From VAZQ01 sp963712565 (lineage in GTDB: Bacteria > Pseudomonadota > Alphaproteobacteria > Rhizobiales > Xanthobacteraceae), in the NCBI GenBank assembly GCA_963712565.1, contig CAVQIP010000081.1:127832-191831 (forward strand): DNA of 64,000 nucleotides, read 5' to 3'. A program made the position numbers and the translations under genes. Of the stretch, positions 1-8,974 are shown in pieces. Positions within the stretch are counted from its first letter, which is position 1; every line of letters starts with the position of its first letter. The notes beneath the pieces are model-generated. The model had not been told where the DNA came from. It ran no database searches and worked only from the letters and a program-made list of their open reading frames with translations.

Positions 1-547
1 CGCCGCCGGGCACTTCGACATCGCCAGGCCAGGCGCCGGCGGCTCGAGTTGCGGAATGGCCAAGACCTTGTGGCCGCGCATAGCCGAGCGTCTGCCGGGT
101 ATAGGCCAACGCCTCGACGTGCATGTCCTCGTGTCGGATCGAAAGCTCATAGAAATACCGCCGAGGGGCATCGACTCCACCCCCCAGCCGGTCGAGCTGG
201 CGTGCAAGAACATCCTGCAGGTAGCCGAACACGCCGTCGCGATCGGGCAAGTCCAGCTCCCACCGCGTTGCGTGGGCGACCGTGCTCGAATTCCACACAA
301 GGTCGGCGCGGTCGATAATCGGTGCCTCGCCGTGCGCCTGGCGAAGGGTCCAGTATTCGTGGAACCAGCCGACGTGCCCGATCTCCCACAGCACGGGATT
401 GACGATTGGCAGCATCGGTCCCATTAACTCGTCGGTTGACAGGTCTTCCGTGAGGCGACGGGTACGCCTGCGCACATCGCGCAGCTGCGCCGCGAGTTCG
501 TCTGCGGTCGCACCACTCGTCGGTCGATTTACGAAAGCCTCGTTCAT
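1..547 (-). CDS. senA: Selenoneine synthase SenA, EgtB-like iron enzyme (3' end cut by window edge)
   Basis: Reading the minus strand from the ATG at 547 to the window edge gives 182 residues with no stop, so the gene continues outside. The visible part is the DinB-like domain of EgtB/SenA enzymes: WEIGHVGWFHEYW near residue 55, then RHEDMHVEAL, which supplies the HxxxHxE iron ligands. EgtB forms the C-S bond of ergothioneine; SenA is the homologue that joins a selenosugar to trimethylhistidine in selenoneine synthesis. The C-terminal sulfatase-modifying (FGE-like) domain would lie off the window. The assignment as SenA rather than EgtB rests on the neighbours: senB and a selD gene lie immediately divergent. 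The start overlaps the senB start by two bases. Domain assignment is firm; the exact substrate is inferred. Confidence 0.8.
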   Translation of the reverse strand, partial: MNEAFVNRPTSGATADELAAQLRDVRRRTRRLTEDLSTDELMGPMLPIVNPVLWEIGHVGWFHEYWTLRQAHGEAPIIDRADLVWNSSTVAHATRWELDLPDRDGVFGYLQDVLARQLDRLGGGVDAPRRYFYELSIRHEDMHVEALAYTRQTLGYARPQGLGHSATRAAGAWPGDVEVPGG

Positions 548-1592
548 GCGGATCGCTATTATCACACCCGTCCGCACGTCGTCACGCTCCGGGAATGGCA
601 CCACCACCGGCCGCTGGACGCGAATCCTGCGCCAGCTCGGTCACGAAGTTCACGTTGCCAACCGCTACGATGGGGCACCGGCGGATCTGATGATCGCGCT
701 CCATGCGTGGCGCAGCGCCGACAGCATCCGAGATTTTCATGAGCGCTATCCGGAGCGCCCGCTAATCGTGGCTTTGAGCGGCACCGATATCTACGATTAT
801 ATCGATCGCGATCCGACACCGACCTTGCATTCACTCGCATGCGCCGACCACCTCGTTGCGCTGCAGGACCTCGCGCGACGTCGGGTGCCAGCGCAATTCC
901 GGCGCAAGGTCCGCGTCCTGTACCAATCGGCTCTGCCGCTGCGCGCTACCGGGCGCAGGGCAACGCGCGGCTTCGACGTGGCGGTGATCGGGCACCTGCG
1001 CGAGGTGAAGGACCCGTTGCGCGCGGCCGAGGCGGCGCGTCGGCTGCCGGCCACTTCGCGGATTCGCATCGTGCACCTCGGCGCCGCCGAGACTCCACGG
1101 TGGCGCGCCAGAGCTGAGGCCGAGATGAAGGCCAATCCGCGCTACCTCTGGCGCGACGACCGGCCGCGCGCGGACGTTCGCCGCCTGCTCGGTCGCGCAC
1201 GGGCCATGGTATTGTCGTCGGTGAGCGAGGGCGGGGCAAACGTCATATCCGAGGCCGTCGCCGCGGGTGTCCCGGTTCTAGCCTCGCGTATTGATGGCTC
1301 GGTCGGTCTGCTCGGGAGCGACTACCCGGGCTATTTTGCAGTTGGCGACACGGCAGCGCTTGCCCGACTGCTGCACCGGATCGAGACCGATCCGAAATTT
1401 CTCCAGCGCTTGCGTCGTGCCGCGGCCCGGCGCGCCTATCTTTTTCGGCCGGCGCGGGAAAAAGCGGCGTGGAAGCGGCTCATCAGCGAGGTCACGCCGA
1501 AATCGCGAGCGGCCTTGGGACGAAGCAAGCGACTAGCGGAGGCGCCGAGCCGAGTACCGGCCGGCGATGAGAGGTTGGCATGCAAAGCCTGA
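546..1592 (+). CDS. senB: Selenosugar synthase SenB, GT4-like glycosyltransferase (TIGR04348 family)
   Basis: 348 residues from the ATG at 546, which gives the family-typical N-terminus MRIAIITP followed by GNxTTxxRW and LGHEV. SenB makes a selenosugar (Se-C bond) from selenophosphate and a UDP-sugar. The C-terminal half has the GT-B donor-site pattern SSVSEGGANVISEAVAAG around residues 222-239. An open frame extends upstream to 282 but is antisense to senA and is rejected. A weak GAAAG lies 8-9 bases before the start. The 3' end overlaps the selD start by 13 bases, preceded by GAGAGG, suggesting translational coupling. The family is usually found beside selD, as here. Confidence 0.85.
   Translation: MRIAIITPVRTSSRSGNGTTTGRWTRILRQLGHEVHVANRYDGAPADLMIALHAWRSADSIRDFHERYPERPLIVALSGTDIYDYIDRDPTPTLHSLACADHLVALQDLARRRVPAQFRRKVRVLYQSALPLRATGRRATRGFDVAVIGHLREVKDPLRAAEAARRLPATSRIRIVHLGAAETPRWRARAEAEMKANPRYLWRDDRPRADVRRLLGRARAMVLSSVSEGGANVISEAVAAGVPVLASRIDGSVGLLGSDYPGYFAVGDTAALARLLHRIETDPKFLQRLRRAAARRAYLFRPAREKAAWKRLISEVTPKSRAALGRSKRLAEAPSRVPAGDERLACKA
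558..585 (-). promoter_or_regulatory. Candidate sigma-70-like promoter for senA, inside senB
   Basis: On the minus strand, GTGACG (580-585) and GATAAT (558-563) are separated by 16 bases. The -10 box ends 10 bases before the senA ATG, so a transcript would have only about 3-4 untranslated bases. No Shine-Dalgarno sequence precedes this ATG, which fits a leaderless or near-leaderless message. It lies within the first codons of senB, so chance resemblance is possible. Confidence 0.3.
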
Positions 1593-3937
1593 CCCATCCC
1601 GTGGTCAAGGACGTCGTGCTCGTCGGGGCCGGCCACTCGCACGTCACGGTGCTGCGCATGTTCGGCATGAAGCCAATTCCGGGCGTACGCTTCACGCTGA
1701 TCAGTCGCGAGGTGCACACGCCCTATTCCGGCATGCTGCCCGGTCTCATCGCGGGCTATTACGGCCTCGACGATGCCCATATCGACACCGGTCCGCTGAC
1801 GCGTCTCGCGGGGGCACGGCTCTACCAGGATGAGGTCGTCGACCTCGATCTTAGCGCGCGGCGCGTGGTCTGCCGCCATCGCCCACCGGTTCCGTACGAT
1901 TTGCTCTCGCTCAATATCGGATCGACGCCGAACACCGCGGACGTGCCGGGCGCGAGCGAACACGCCATCCCCGTCAAGCCGATTGACGGATTCCTCAGCC
2001 GGTTCGAGGCGCTTAAGGCCCGCGTGCTCGCGCGCAAGGGGCGCACGCGCGTGGCCCTCGTCGGCGCGGGCGCCGGCGGTGTCGAACTTCTGCTCTCGGT
2101 CGAGCGCCGATTGCGGCAGGAGGTCGCGCGTTCCGGACTCGATGCCGGTGACCTGTCGTTCGTTCTTGTCTCCGATGTTGCAGATATCCTGCCGGGCTTT
2201 CCAGCGGCTTTCCGCGCTCGCTTCCACGCCATTCTTGCCGCGCGCGGCATCGTAGTCGTCACCGGCGCGCCGGTAACTGCGGTTGAGGCCGGCCGGCTTG
2301 TCGTCGACGGCCACGCGCCAATCGAGGCCGACGAGATTCTGTGGACAACGCAGGCCGCGCCGGCGCGGTGGCTGGCCCAGGTCGGGTTGCCGGTCGATCC
2401 CCGCGGCTTCCTCAAGGTCGACGACACGTTGCGAGTGGCGGGGTTTCATGAGGTGTTTGCCGCCGGTGACACCATCGCCTTCCCGGCACGCGAACTGCCG
2501 AAGTCGGGCGTCTATGCCGTGCGCGCCGGTCCGGTGCTAGCCGACAATATCCGGCGCACGCTGATCGGCCGACCGTTGCGACCATTTCGGCCGCAGCGCG
2601 AGACGCTCTGTCTGATCTCGACCGGTGAGCGTTACGCGCTCGGCGCGCGCAATGGTCTGACCGTCGAAGGCGCTTGGGTGTGGCGCTGGAAGGACTGGAT
2701 CGACCGTCGCTTTATGCGCAAGTTCAACGATCTGCCCGAAATGGCGACTCGGACGACAGAGCTGCCGCCATTGGCTGACCGGCAGGCGCTCCACGACATT
2801 TCCGCCATCGCGATGCGCTGCGGCGGCTGCGGCGCCAAGGTCGGCGCAACCATCCTTTCCCGCGCGCTCGGTCGGATCGAGCCGGTCGCACGCACCGATG
2901 TCGTCGTCGGACTCGACGCGCCGGATGACGCAGCGCTCGTAGATGTAGGTGGCGACCGGCTGTCGGTGCAGACGGTTGACTATTTCCGCGCCATCGTCGA
3001 CGACCCTTACACGCTCGGTAAGATCGCAGCCAACCATTCTCTGGGCGACGTCTACGCGATGGGCGGCGAGCCGCAAACGGCGCTGGCGATCGCGACCGTG
3101 CCCTACGGGCTGGAAGCCAAGGTTGAGGCGGACTTATCCGCGATGATGGCGGGGGCGAACGAGGTGCTGCGCCAGGCCGGCTGTGCGCTCGTCGGTGGCC
3201 ACACCAGCGAGGGCGCCGAGCTGGCACTCGGCTTTGCCGTCAACGGGCTCGTCGCGTCAACCGCGGCGCTCCGCAAGGATGGGCTCAGGCCGGGAGACGC
3301 GCTCATCTTGAGCAAGCCGATCGGCACCGGGACGCTGCTCGCCGCCGATATGCGCGGCAAGGCAAAGGCCCGCTGGGTAATGGCAGCGATCACCCACATG
3401 ATTCAGTCGAGCGGTCGGGCGGCGGAAATCCTACGGCGGTATGGCGTTCATGCCGCCACCGACGTGACCGGGTTCGGTCTCCTCGGCCATCTGGTCGAGA
3501 TGGTGCGCGCCTCTGAAGTGGACGTGACCCTCGCCATCGGCCGCGTGCCGGTGCTCGACGGCGCGCGAGAAACCATGACACTTGGCATCTTCTCGTCGCT
3601 CCAGCCGCAGAATGTGCGTTTGCGCCGCGCGATCAGGGAGGTCGAAACAGTCGCCCGGCATCCGCTCTACCCGTTGCTGTTTGACCCGCAAACAGCAGGG
3701 GGATTGCTAGCGGCGGTCCCGCTGCATGAGGCGTTGCGTTGCGTCGCCGCGCTGCGCGCGGCCAACTATGCTGACGCCGACGTCATCGGATTCGTGACCG
3801 CGCGCAGCGGCGCGCTCGAGCCCGTCGCGGTCGACCTGACCGGGGACCAGCTCGCCGCGGCGCTCGCTAAATCACACCATATAGAAGAGCAGGCGCGCTC
3901 GCGCGAACAGACGGTGCCTGTGGGATACCCTCCCTAA
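1580..3937 (+). CDS. selD: Selenide, water dikinase SelD fused to an N-terminal FAD/NAD(P) oxidoreductase domain
   Basis: 785 residues in two parts. Residues about 1-375 are a pyridine-nucleotide-disulfide-oxidoreductase-like flavoprotein: the early VLVGAGHSHV nucleotide site, the second VALVGAGAGGVE site near residue 155, and an AAGDT FAD signature near 295. Residues about 390-760 are SelD, which makes selenophosphate from selenide and ATP. The catalytic segment is RCGGCGAKVG; C417 aligns with E. coli SelD Cys17 and K420 with Lys20. This fused form is a known family (NAD-domain 'N-term to SelD'). Overlap with senB and the divergent senA suggest it serves selenoneine synthesis (the SenC role). 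No selA, selB or selC is visible, and the catalytic residue is Cys, not Sec. Confidence 0.93.
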   Translation: MQSLTHPVVKDVVLVGAGHSHVTVLRMFGMKPIPGVRFTLISREVHTPYSGMLPGLIAGYYGLDDAHIDTGPLTRLAGARLYQDEVVDLDLSARRVVCRHRPPVPYDLLSLNIGSTPNTADVPGASEHAIPVKPIDGFLSRFEALKARVLARKGRTRVALVGAGAGGVELLLSVERRLRQEVARSGLDAGDLSFVLVSDVADILPGFPAAFRARFHAILAARGIVVVTGAPVTAVEAGRLVVDGHAPIEADEILWTTQAAPARWLAQVGLPVDPRGFLKVDDTLRVAGFHEVFAAGDTIAFPARELPKSGVYAVRAGPVLADNIRRTLIGRPLRPFRPQRETLCLISTGERYALGARNGLTVEGAWVWRWKDWIDRRFMRKFNDLPEMATRTTELPPLADRQALHDISAIAMRCGGCGAKVGATILSRALGRIEPVARTDVVVGLDAPDDAALVDVGGDRLSVQTVDYFRAIVDDPYTLGKIAANHSLGDVYAMGGEPQTALAIATVPYGLEAKVEADLSAMMAGANEVLRQAGCALVGGHTSEGAELALGFAVNGLVASTAALRKDGLRPGDALILSKPIGTGTLLAADMRGKAKARWVMAAITHMIQSSGRAAEILRRYGVHAATDVTGFGLLGHLVEMVRASEVDVTLAIGRVPVLDGARETMTLGIFSSLQPQNVRLRRAIREVETVARHPLYPLLFDPQTAGGLLAAVPLHEALRCVAALRAANYADADVIGFVTARSGALEPVAVDLTGDQLAAALAKSHHIEEQARSREQTVPVGYPP

Positions 3938-4358
3938 GCCCATCCACTTATCGGATCTCGTGCTCAGCCGGGAACACTGCTTCGCCCATCGTTATACAAC
4001 CTGCCCGTCAGGAGCGGCCAATGTCCGAGTCGGGTCATTCGCATCATTCGGCTGATGGTGCACTTCCGCTACGGCGCTAAATGTGGACATGACTACGGCC
4101 AACATCGAGATTTCTCGGCGCCGTTTTTTGCGGGCACGATCACATCTATAAAAGTCGAACTGATCTCATGCGAGTTCGAACCGAGTCTCTGGCATCAGAA
4201 TTGAAAATTGGCGACCAGAGACTGGTGCACGAAATTGAGCGGTTGCGGTCAAAAATCCAAAAATTTGGGCCTAAGAGACAGCGCACCGTCGCGCTAACTC
4301 GCGGGAATATCGCACGTATTTCTGCAACCAGTACATACCCCACAGAGACCGGACTGGT
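3938..4358. other. Intergenic region after selD, no gene recognised
   Basis: 421 bases with lower GC than the flanks. No ORF with a ribosome site or family resemblance is visible. ATGTCC at 4021 and GGACAT near 4083 form a short inverted pair about 60 bases apart, of the kind seen in remnants of dispersed repeats. An open frame starting at 4168 runs through tRNA-Gln and is not a gene. Confidence 0.5.
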
Positions 4359-4433
4359 TGGCTGGGGCGGGAGGACTCGAACCTCCGAATGGCGGAATCA
4401 AAATCCGCTGCCTTACCACTTGGCTACGCCCCA
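4359..4433 (-). tRNA. tRNA-Gln (anticodon TTG)
   Basis: The minus strand folds as a 75-nt cloverleaf: acceptor TGGGGCG pairs with CGCCCCA, anticodon stem GCGGA/TCCGC with loop TTTTGAT (anticodon TTG), T arm GGAGG-TTCGAGT-CCTCC, discriminator G and encoded CCA at 4359-4361. All arms pair fully and G73 is the expected glutamine discriminator. It stands between convergent-free space after selD and the acyl-CoA dehydrogenase gene on the other strand. Confidence 0.97.
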
Positions 4434-4678
4434 TCGCGCCGCTCAGCCGCCGCCTGGGCGCGCGGACCATAGCGGCGGGACCTGCGCCAATCAACGGCTC
4501 AAGCCGACGCGTGGCTTTCGTGCGGTTGACCGAGGAAGGGCCGGGACTAGATTAGCGCGACGGGACCATGCGGCGTCCATCGAGCGCCGTGGGCACCGCG
4601 ACGCGACGCCCGTCGGCATCGCCGTCGACCCGCGGGCCGCGACCAGGACCACGAGCGTTCTCACCCGAAGACCAGACG

Positions 4679-6454
4679 ATGACCTACCGGGCACCGGTTG
4701 CCGATATTGCCTTTGCGCTCAAGCACGCCGGTCTCGGGCCGGCGCTGGCCGAGGGGCTTTACGACGACCTCGCCGAAGACGTGGTCGCGGCCGTCCTGGA
4801 GGAAGCGGGCAAGTTCGCGACCGACATTCTCGCTCCGCTCAATCCGATCGGCGACCGTTACGGCACGCCGTTCAAGGACGGTGTCGTCACCACGGCGCCC
4901 GGGTGGAAGCAAGCCTATCGCGCCTGGACGCAAGCGGGCTGGAACGCCGTCGCCGCCCCCACGCAATGGGGCGGTCAGGGTCTGCCGCACGCGATCAACG
5001 CCGCCTGCATCGAAATGTGGAACTCGGCCGCCATGGCCTTCGGCCTCGGCCCGCTGCTGACCATGGCGGGGGTCGATGCGTTAGTCGCGCATGGCAGCGA
5101 TGAACTCAAGCGCGCCTACCTGCCGAAGCTCGTCTCGGGCGAATGGATGGGCACGATGCAGCTTACCGAGCCGCAGGCGGGATCCGACGTCGGCGGTCTG
5201 CGCACGCGGGCCGAGCGCGCCGCCGACGGCAGCTATCGCATCACCGGACAGAAAATCTTCATCACCTACGGCGAGCACGATCTCACCGACAACATCATCC
5301 ACCTGGTGCTGGCCCGGCTACCGGACGCACCGTCTGGAACCAAGGGCATATCGCTCTTTCTTGTCCCCAAATTCCTGCTCAATGCCGACGGCTCGCTAGG
5401 CGCGCGCAACGACGCCCGCGCGCATTCGATCGAGCACAAGCTCGGCATTCACGCCTCCCCTACCTGCACGATGGTCTACGGCGATCAGGGCGGCGCCACC
5501 GGCTTCCTCGTCGGTGAGGAGAACCGCGGCATGGCCTGCATGTTCACCATGATGAACCAGGCGCGGCTCTCGGTTGCGCTGCAGGGCGTAGCGATAGCCG
5601 AGCGCGCGACTCAACGGGCGCTCGCCTATGCCCGCGAGCGCAAGCAGGGCCGCGCCACCGGCGCCCGTTCGGGCTCGAGCCCCATCATCGCGCATCCCGA
5701 CGTCAAGCGCATGCTGCTTACCATGCGCGCGCTCACCCGCGCCGCGCGCGCGATCTGCTACGCCACCGCCGTTGCGCTCGACCGCGCTCAGCGCAGCTCG
5801 GACGACGCAAGCCGCACGGCCGCCCACCAGCGCGCTTCGCTGCTCACCCCGGTCGCCAAGGCGTTTTCCACCGATATCGGCAACGAAGTCGCCTCTCTCG
5901 GCGTGCAGGTGCACGGCGGCATGGGCTATGTCGAGGAGACCGGCGCCGCGCAAGACTACCGCGACGCGCGCATCGCCGCGATCTACGAAGGCACCAACGG
6001 CATTCAGGCGGTCGACCTGGTGACGCGCAAATTGCCGCTGTCGGGCGGCGCAACTGTGAACGCCTATATCGGCGAGATCAGGCGTACGGTCGAGGCGGTC
6101 AATGCCGCCAATGATCCGGCCTTGGGCTGGACCGGCGTGCGGCTGCAGGACGCGGTCGACGCGCTGGAGCGCGCAACCCATTGGCTCCTCGCCACCCAGC
6201 ACGGCGAGCTCGACACGGCGCTGGCCGGAGCAACGCCTTATCTGCGGCTATTCGCGCTCGCGGGCGGCGGCGCCCTGCTCGCCGAGGAGGCGCTCGCCGC
6301 AATGAGGCTCCCCGGGAATGGCTCCGATGCGGCGGCGCGCATCGCGCTGGCCCGCTTCTTTGCGGAAAATCTCGCGGTGCAGGCGGGCGCGCTCGAGCGC
6401 ACCGTGGTCGAAGCCGCCGACAGCGTCAATCGTGCGGATGCAGCGCTCGCCTGA
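4679..6454 (+). CDS. Acyl-CoA dehydrogenase, DmdC-like large subfamily
   Basis: 591 residues from ATG 4679. This is longer than ordinary (about 380-residue) acyl-CoA dehydrogenases and matches the approximately 590-600-residue family that includes 3-methylmercaptopropionyl-CoA dehydrogenase DmdC. Signatures: QLTEPQAGSDVGGLRT and GQKIFITYGEHD in the middle domain, and HGGMGYVEETGAAQDYRDARI with IYEGTNGIQA in the C-terminal helical domain (FAD contacts and base). An acyl-CoA is oxidised to the enoyl-CoA, passing electrons to ETF. The frame is open back to 4568, but the homologous N-terminus MTYRAPVADIAF sets the start. An SDR follows 48 bases downstream and may be co-transcribed. Substrate is not determinable. 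Confidence 0.9.
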   Translation: MTYRAPVADIAFALKHAGLGPALAEGLYDDLAEDVVAAVLEEAGKFATDILAPLNPIGDRYGTPFKDGVVTTAPGWKQAYRAWTQAGWNAVAAPTQWGGQGLPHAINAACIEMWNSAAMAFGLGPLLTMAGVDALVAHGSDELKRAYLPKLVSGEWMGTMQLTEPQAGSDVGGLRTRAERAADGSYRITGQKIFITYGEHDLTDNIIHLVLARLPDAPSGTKGISLFLVPKFLLNADGSLGARNDARAHSIEHKLGIHASPTCTMVYGDQGGATGFLVGEENRGMACMFTMMNQARLSVALQGVAIAERATQRALAYARERKQGRATGARSGSSPIIAHPDVKRMLLTMRALTRAARAICYATAVALDRAQRSSDDASRTAAHQRASLLTPVAKAFSTDIGNEVASLGVQVHGGMGYVEETGAAQDYRDARIAAIYEGTNGIQAVDLVTRKLPLSGGATVNAYIGEIRRTVEAVNAANDPALGWTGVRLQDAVDALERATHWLLATQHGELDTALAGATPYLRLFALAGGGALLAEEALAAMRLPGNGSDAAARIALARFFAENLAVQAGALERTVVEAADSVNRADAALA

Positions 6455-6502
6455 CACGGAGCGACAATGATAGCCGCGCCACGCCTCTGACGGGTGTCAC
6501 CA

Positions 6503-7375
6503 ATGTCCCTCAAAAACCGTACCCTGTTCATCACCGGCGCCTCGCGCGGCATCGGCTTGGCGATCGCGCTGCGCGCCGCGCGCGACGGTGCCAACATCGC
6601 CATCGCGGCTAAGACCGAAAAACCGCATCCGAAGCTGCCCGGCACCATCTTCACCGCCGCCGACGAGATCGCCAAGGCCGGCGGCCGTGCGCTGCCGCTC
6701 GTGGTCGACGTTCGCGACGAGGCACAAGTGAAAAGCGCGATCGAACGAACGGTCGCGACCTTTGGCGGCCTCGACATCGTGGTCAACAATGCGAGCGCCA
6801 TCCAACGAACGCCGGTCGCCGACACCGATATGCGACGCTTCGACCTGATGTATCAGATCAACACGCGCGGCACTTTCATGGTGTCGAAATACGCCATTCC
6901 TCATCTCGAGAAGGCGGAAAATCCCCACATCCTGATGAATTCGCCCCCGCTCGACATGCGGGAAAAATGGTTTTCCGGCAGCACCGCCTATTCGATCGCC
7001 AAGTACGGCATGAGTCTGGTGGTGCTCGGTCTCGCCGGCGAGCTGCGCGACCGCGGCATCGCGGTCAATGCGCTGTGGCCGCGAACCACCATCGCGACCG
7101 CGGCAATCAAGAACCTGCTCGGCGGCGACCGGGTGCTGCGCATGTCGCGCACGCCCGAGATCATGGCGGATGCGGCGTATCTGGTGTTCCAGAAACCGTC
7201 GCGAAGCTTCACCGGCAATTTCCTGATCGACGACACGTTCCTCGCGGCCGAGGGTGTCACCGACTTCGAGCCGTACCGGGTTGATCCGGCCGAACCGCTC
7301 GCGCCCACCTTCTTCGTGCCGGACGATCGCGCGCCGCCGCCGGGCGTCCTGGTCACGGGGAAGAGGTGGGAGTGA
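6503..7375 (+). CDS. SDR family oxidoreductase, HSDL2-like
   Basis: 290 residues from ATG 6503; a GTG three codons upstream is an alternative. The N-terminal TGASRGIGLAIA is the Rossmann dinucleotide motif, NNAS near residue 93 the structural motif, and SxxYSIAKYG carries the catalytic Tyr-Lys. The C-terminal segment ending in PGVLVTGKRWE and the motif LNSPPLDM resemble the SDR domain of hydroxysteroid-dehydrogenase-like protein 2 and its bacterial relatives, which act on acyl or lipid substrates. Position directly after an acyl-CoA dehydrogenase gene supports a fatty-acid-related role. Specific substrate unknown. Confidence 0.85.
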   Translation: MSLKNRTLFITGASRGIGLAIALRAARDGANIAIAAKTEKPHPKLPGTIFTAADEIAKAGGRALPLVVDVRDEAQVKSAIERTVATFGGLDIVVNNASAIQRTPVADTDMRRFDLMYQINTRGTFMVSKYAIPHLEKAENPHILMNSPPLDMREKWFSGSTAYSIAKYGMSLVVLGLAGELRDRGIAVNALWPRTTIATAAIKNLLGGDRVLRMSRTPEIMADAAYLVFQKPSRSFTGNFLIDDTFLAAEGVTDFEPYRVDPAEPLAPTFFVPDDRAPPPGVLVTGKRWE

Positions 7376-7563
7376 ACGGTCCTTGACGGTGAATGTGATC
7401 CGCACGGGGCTGCAGTCTCTCGGTGCGCGCTCCTCTCGCAGGACCGCAACGGCATGGAGTGGAGCGCCATTCCGGGCGAACGCGCCGGCCGAATTCATCG
7501 CTCGCGCTGATTCCAGCGCTTCGAAAAGCGCTATAAGAGGCCATGCCACGTTCGGGTAGTCCG

Positions 7564-8493
7564 ATGTCCACCCTTCTGATCACCCATCCCGCCTGTTTGG
7601 AGCACCTCACGCCGGCCGGCCATCCCGAGCGGCCGGAGCGGCTGCGTGCCATCGACCGGGCGCTCGAACACGAGCGCTTTCAGACGCTGGCGCGCGTCGA
7701 GGCGCCGCTCGCTGCGCTCGAGACCATCGCGCTCTGCCATCCCATGGACTACGTCACCGCCATCCGCGACGCGACGCCAAAGGACGGCCTGGTCGGGCTC
7801 GACGCCGACACCACCTTGTCGCCCGGAAGCTTCGAAGCCGCCTTGCGCGCGGCCGGCGGCGCGGTGCATGCGGTCGACGAGGTGATGGCCGGCAAGGCCA
7901 GGAACGCCTTCGTTGCGACGCGACCGCCCGGCCACCACACCGAAACCGCGCGGCCGATGGGCTTCTGTCTCTTCAACAACGCCGCCATCGCCGCACGCCA
8001 CGCCCGCAGCAAGCACGGTGTCGAGCGCGCCGCCGTCGTCGACTTCGACGTGCACCACGGCAACGGCTCGCAGGACATCTTCTGGTCCGACCGCACGGTG
8101 ATGTACGGCTCGACCCATCAGATGCCGCTCTATCCCGGCACCGGGGCGGTGGGCGAGCGGGGCGAGCACAACACCATCGTCAACGCGCCGCTGCGTCCAG
8201 GCGACGGCGGCGACCAGTTCCGCGCCGCGTTCGAGACCGTCATCCTGCCGCGGCTGCGGGACTTCCGGCCGGATCTGATCGTGATCTCGGCGGGCTTCGA
8301 CGCCCATATGCGCGACCCGCTCGCCAACCTCAACCTGGTGGAGGCCGATTTCGACTGGGCCACGCGCAAGCTCATGGAGATTGCGGACGCGAGCGCCGGA
8401 GGCCGCGTCGTCTCGGTGCTCGAAGGCGGCTATGACCTCGAGGGCCTGGCCAATTCGGCCGCCACCCACGTTGCTGCGCTCATGCAGGGTTGA
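7564..8493 (+). CDS. Histone deacetylase family protein (acetylpolyamine amidohydrolase-like)
   Basis: 309 residues from ATG 7564 (an in-frame ATG at 7543 is possible, but its AAGAGG sits too close). The zinc-hydrolase core is complete: RPPGHH (H124, H125), VVDFDVHHGNG (metal ligands D162 and H164), SAGFDAH (third ligand Asp) and a late EGGYDLEGLA. Bacterial members deacetylate acetylpolyamines or other small amides and are cytoplasmic. xseB follows 79 bases later on the same strand. Confidence 0.92.
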   Translation: MSTLLITHPACLEHLTPAGHPERPERLRAIDRALEHERFQTLARVEAPLAALETIALCHPMDYVTAIRDATPKDGLVGLDADTTLSPGSFEAALRAAGGAVHAVDEVMAGKARNAFVATRPPGHHTETARPMGFCLFNNAAIAARHARSKHGVERAAVVDFDVHHGNGSQDIFWSDRTVMYGSTHQMPLYPGTGAVGERGEHNTIVNAPLRPGDGGDQFRAAFETVILPRLRDFRPDLIVISAGFDAHMRDPLANLNLVEADFDWATRKLMEIADASAGGRVVSVLEGGYDLEGLANSAATHVAALMQG

Positions 8494-8572
8494 CGGCGCA
8501 GGGCGTTCGGTCGGGAGAGTGGCCCCCTGCTGCAAGGTACCCTATATAGGGCGCAACTCACGGGATTCGATC

Positions 8573-8824
8573 ATGGCCGACAAGTCCCATTCCGACGTCA
8601 AGAGCCTGCCGTTCGAACGGGCGATCGAGGAGCTTGAATCGATCGTCAAGCGGCTCGAGGAGGGCAAGGTGCCGCTCGAGGAGTCGGTCGCCATCTACGA
8701 GCGCGGCGAGGCGCTCAAGCGCCGGTGCGAGGAGCTGTTGCGCCAGGCCGAGGCGCGAGTGGAGAAGATCACGCTCGATGCCGCCGGCAAGCCGACCGGA
8801 ACCGAGCCGCTCGACGTCACCTAG
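8573..8824 (+). CDS. xseB: Exodeoxyribonuclease VII small subunit
   Basis: 83 residues, the usual XseB length. The pattern LPFERAIEELESIVKRLEEG followed by PLEESVAIYERGEALKRRCEELL is the family helical hairpin that caps XseA. Exonuclease VII degrades single-stranded DNA in both directions. xseA is not in the window. In relatives xseB often precedes ispA and dxs; here pirin, a small ORF and ligD-ku lie between xseB and dxs. Confidence 0.95.
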   Translation: MADKSHSDVKSLPFERAIEELESIVKRLEEGKVPLEESVAIYERGEALKRRCEELLRQAEARVEKITLDAAGKPTGTEPLDVT

Positions 8825-8974
8825 TCCCGCCGCGACCTCGAACGGCGCCCGCCAAGGCGGCGGCTGTAGAAACTCCTCGATCGTCGACACATCGACTTGC
8901 GTTCATGCTGGTGACACGATGTTGTTGTCTTCTGCAGCGAAGTCGGGTTGGGCTCGGCAAAGGATTGAACCACC

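Noticed and set aside
49..427. Plus-strand ORFs at the left edge
   Set aside because: They are antisense to senA, whose motifs are clear on the minus strand.
282..545. N-terminal extension of senB
   Set aside because: Antisense to senA; family N-terminus begins at 546.
4168..5103. 311-codon plus ORF
   Set aside because: Runs through tRNA-Gln and into the acyl-CoA dehydrogenase gene out of frame.
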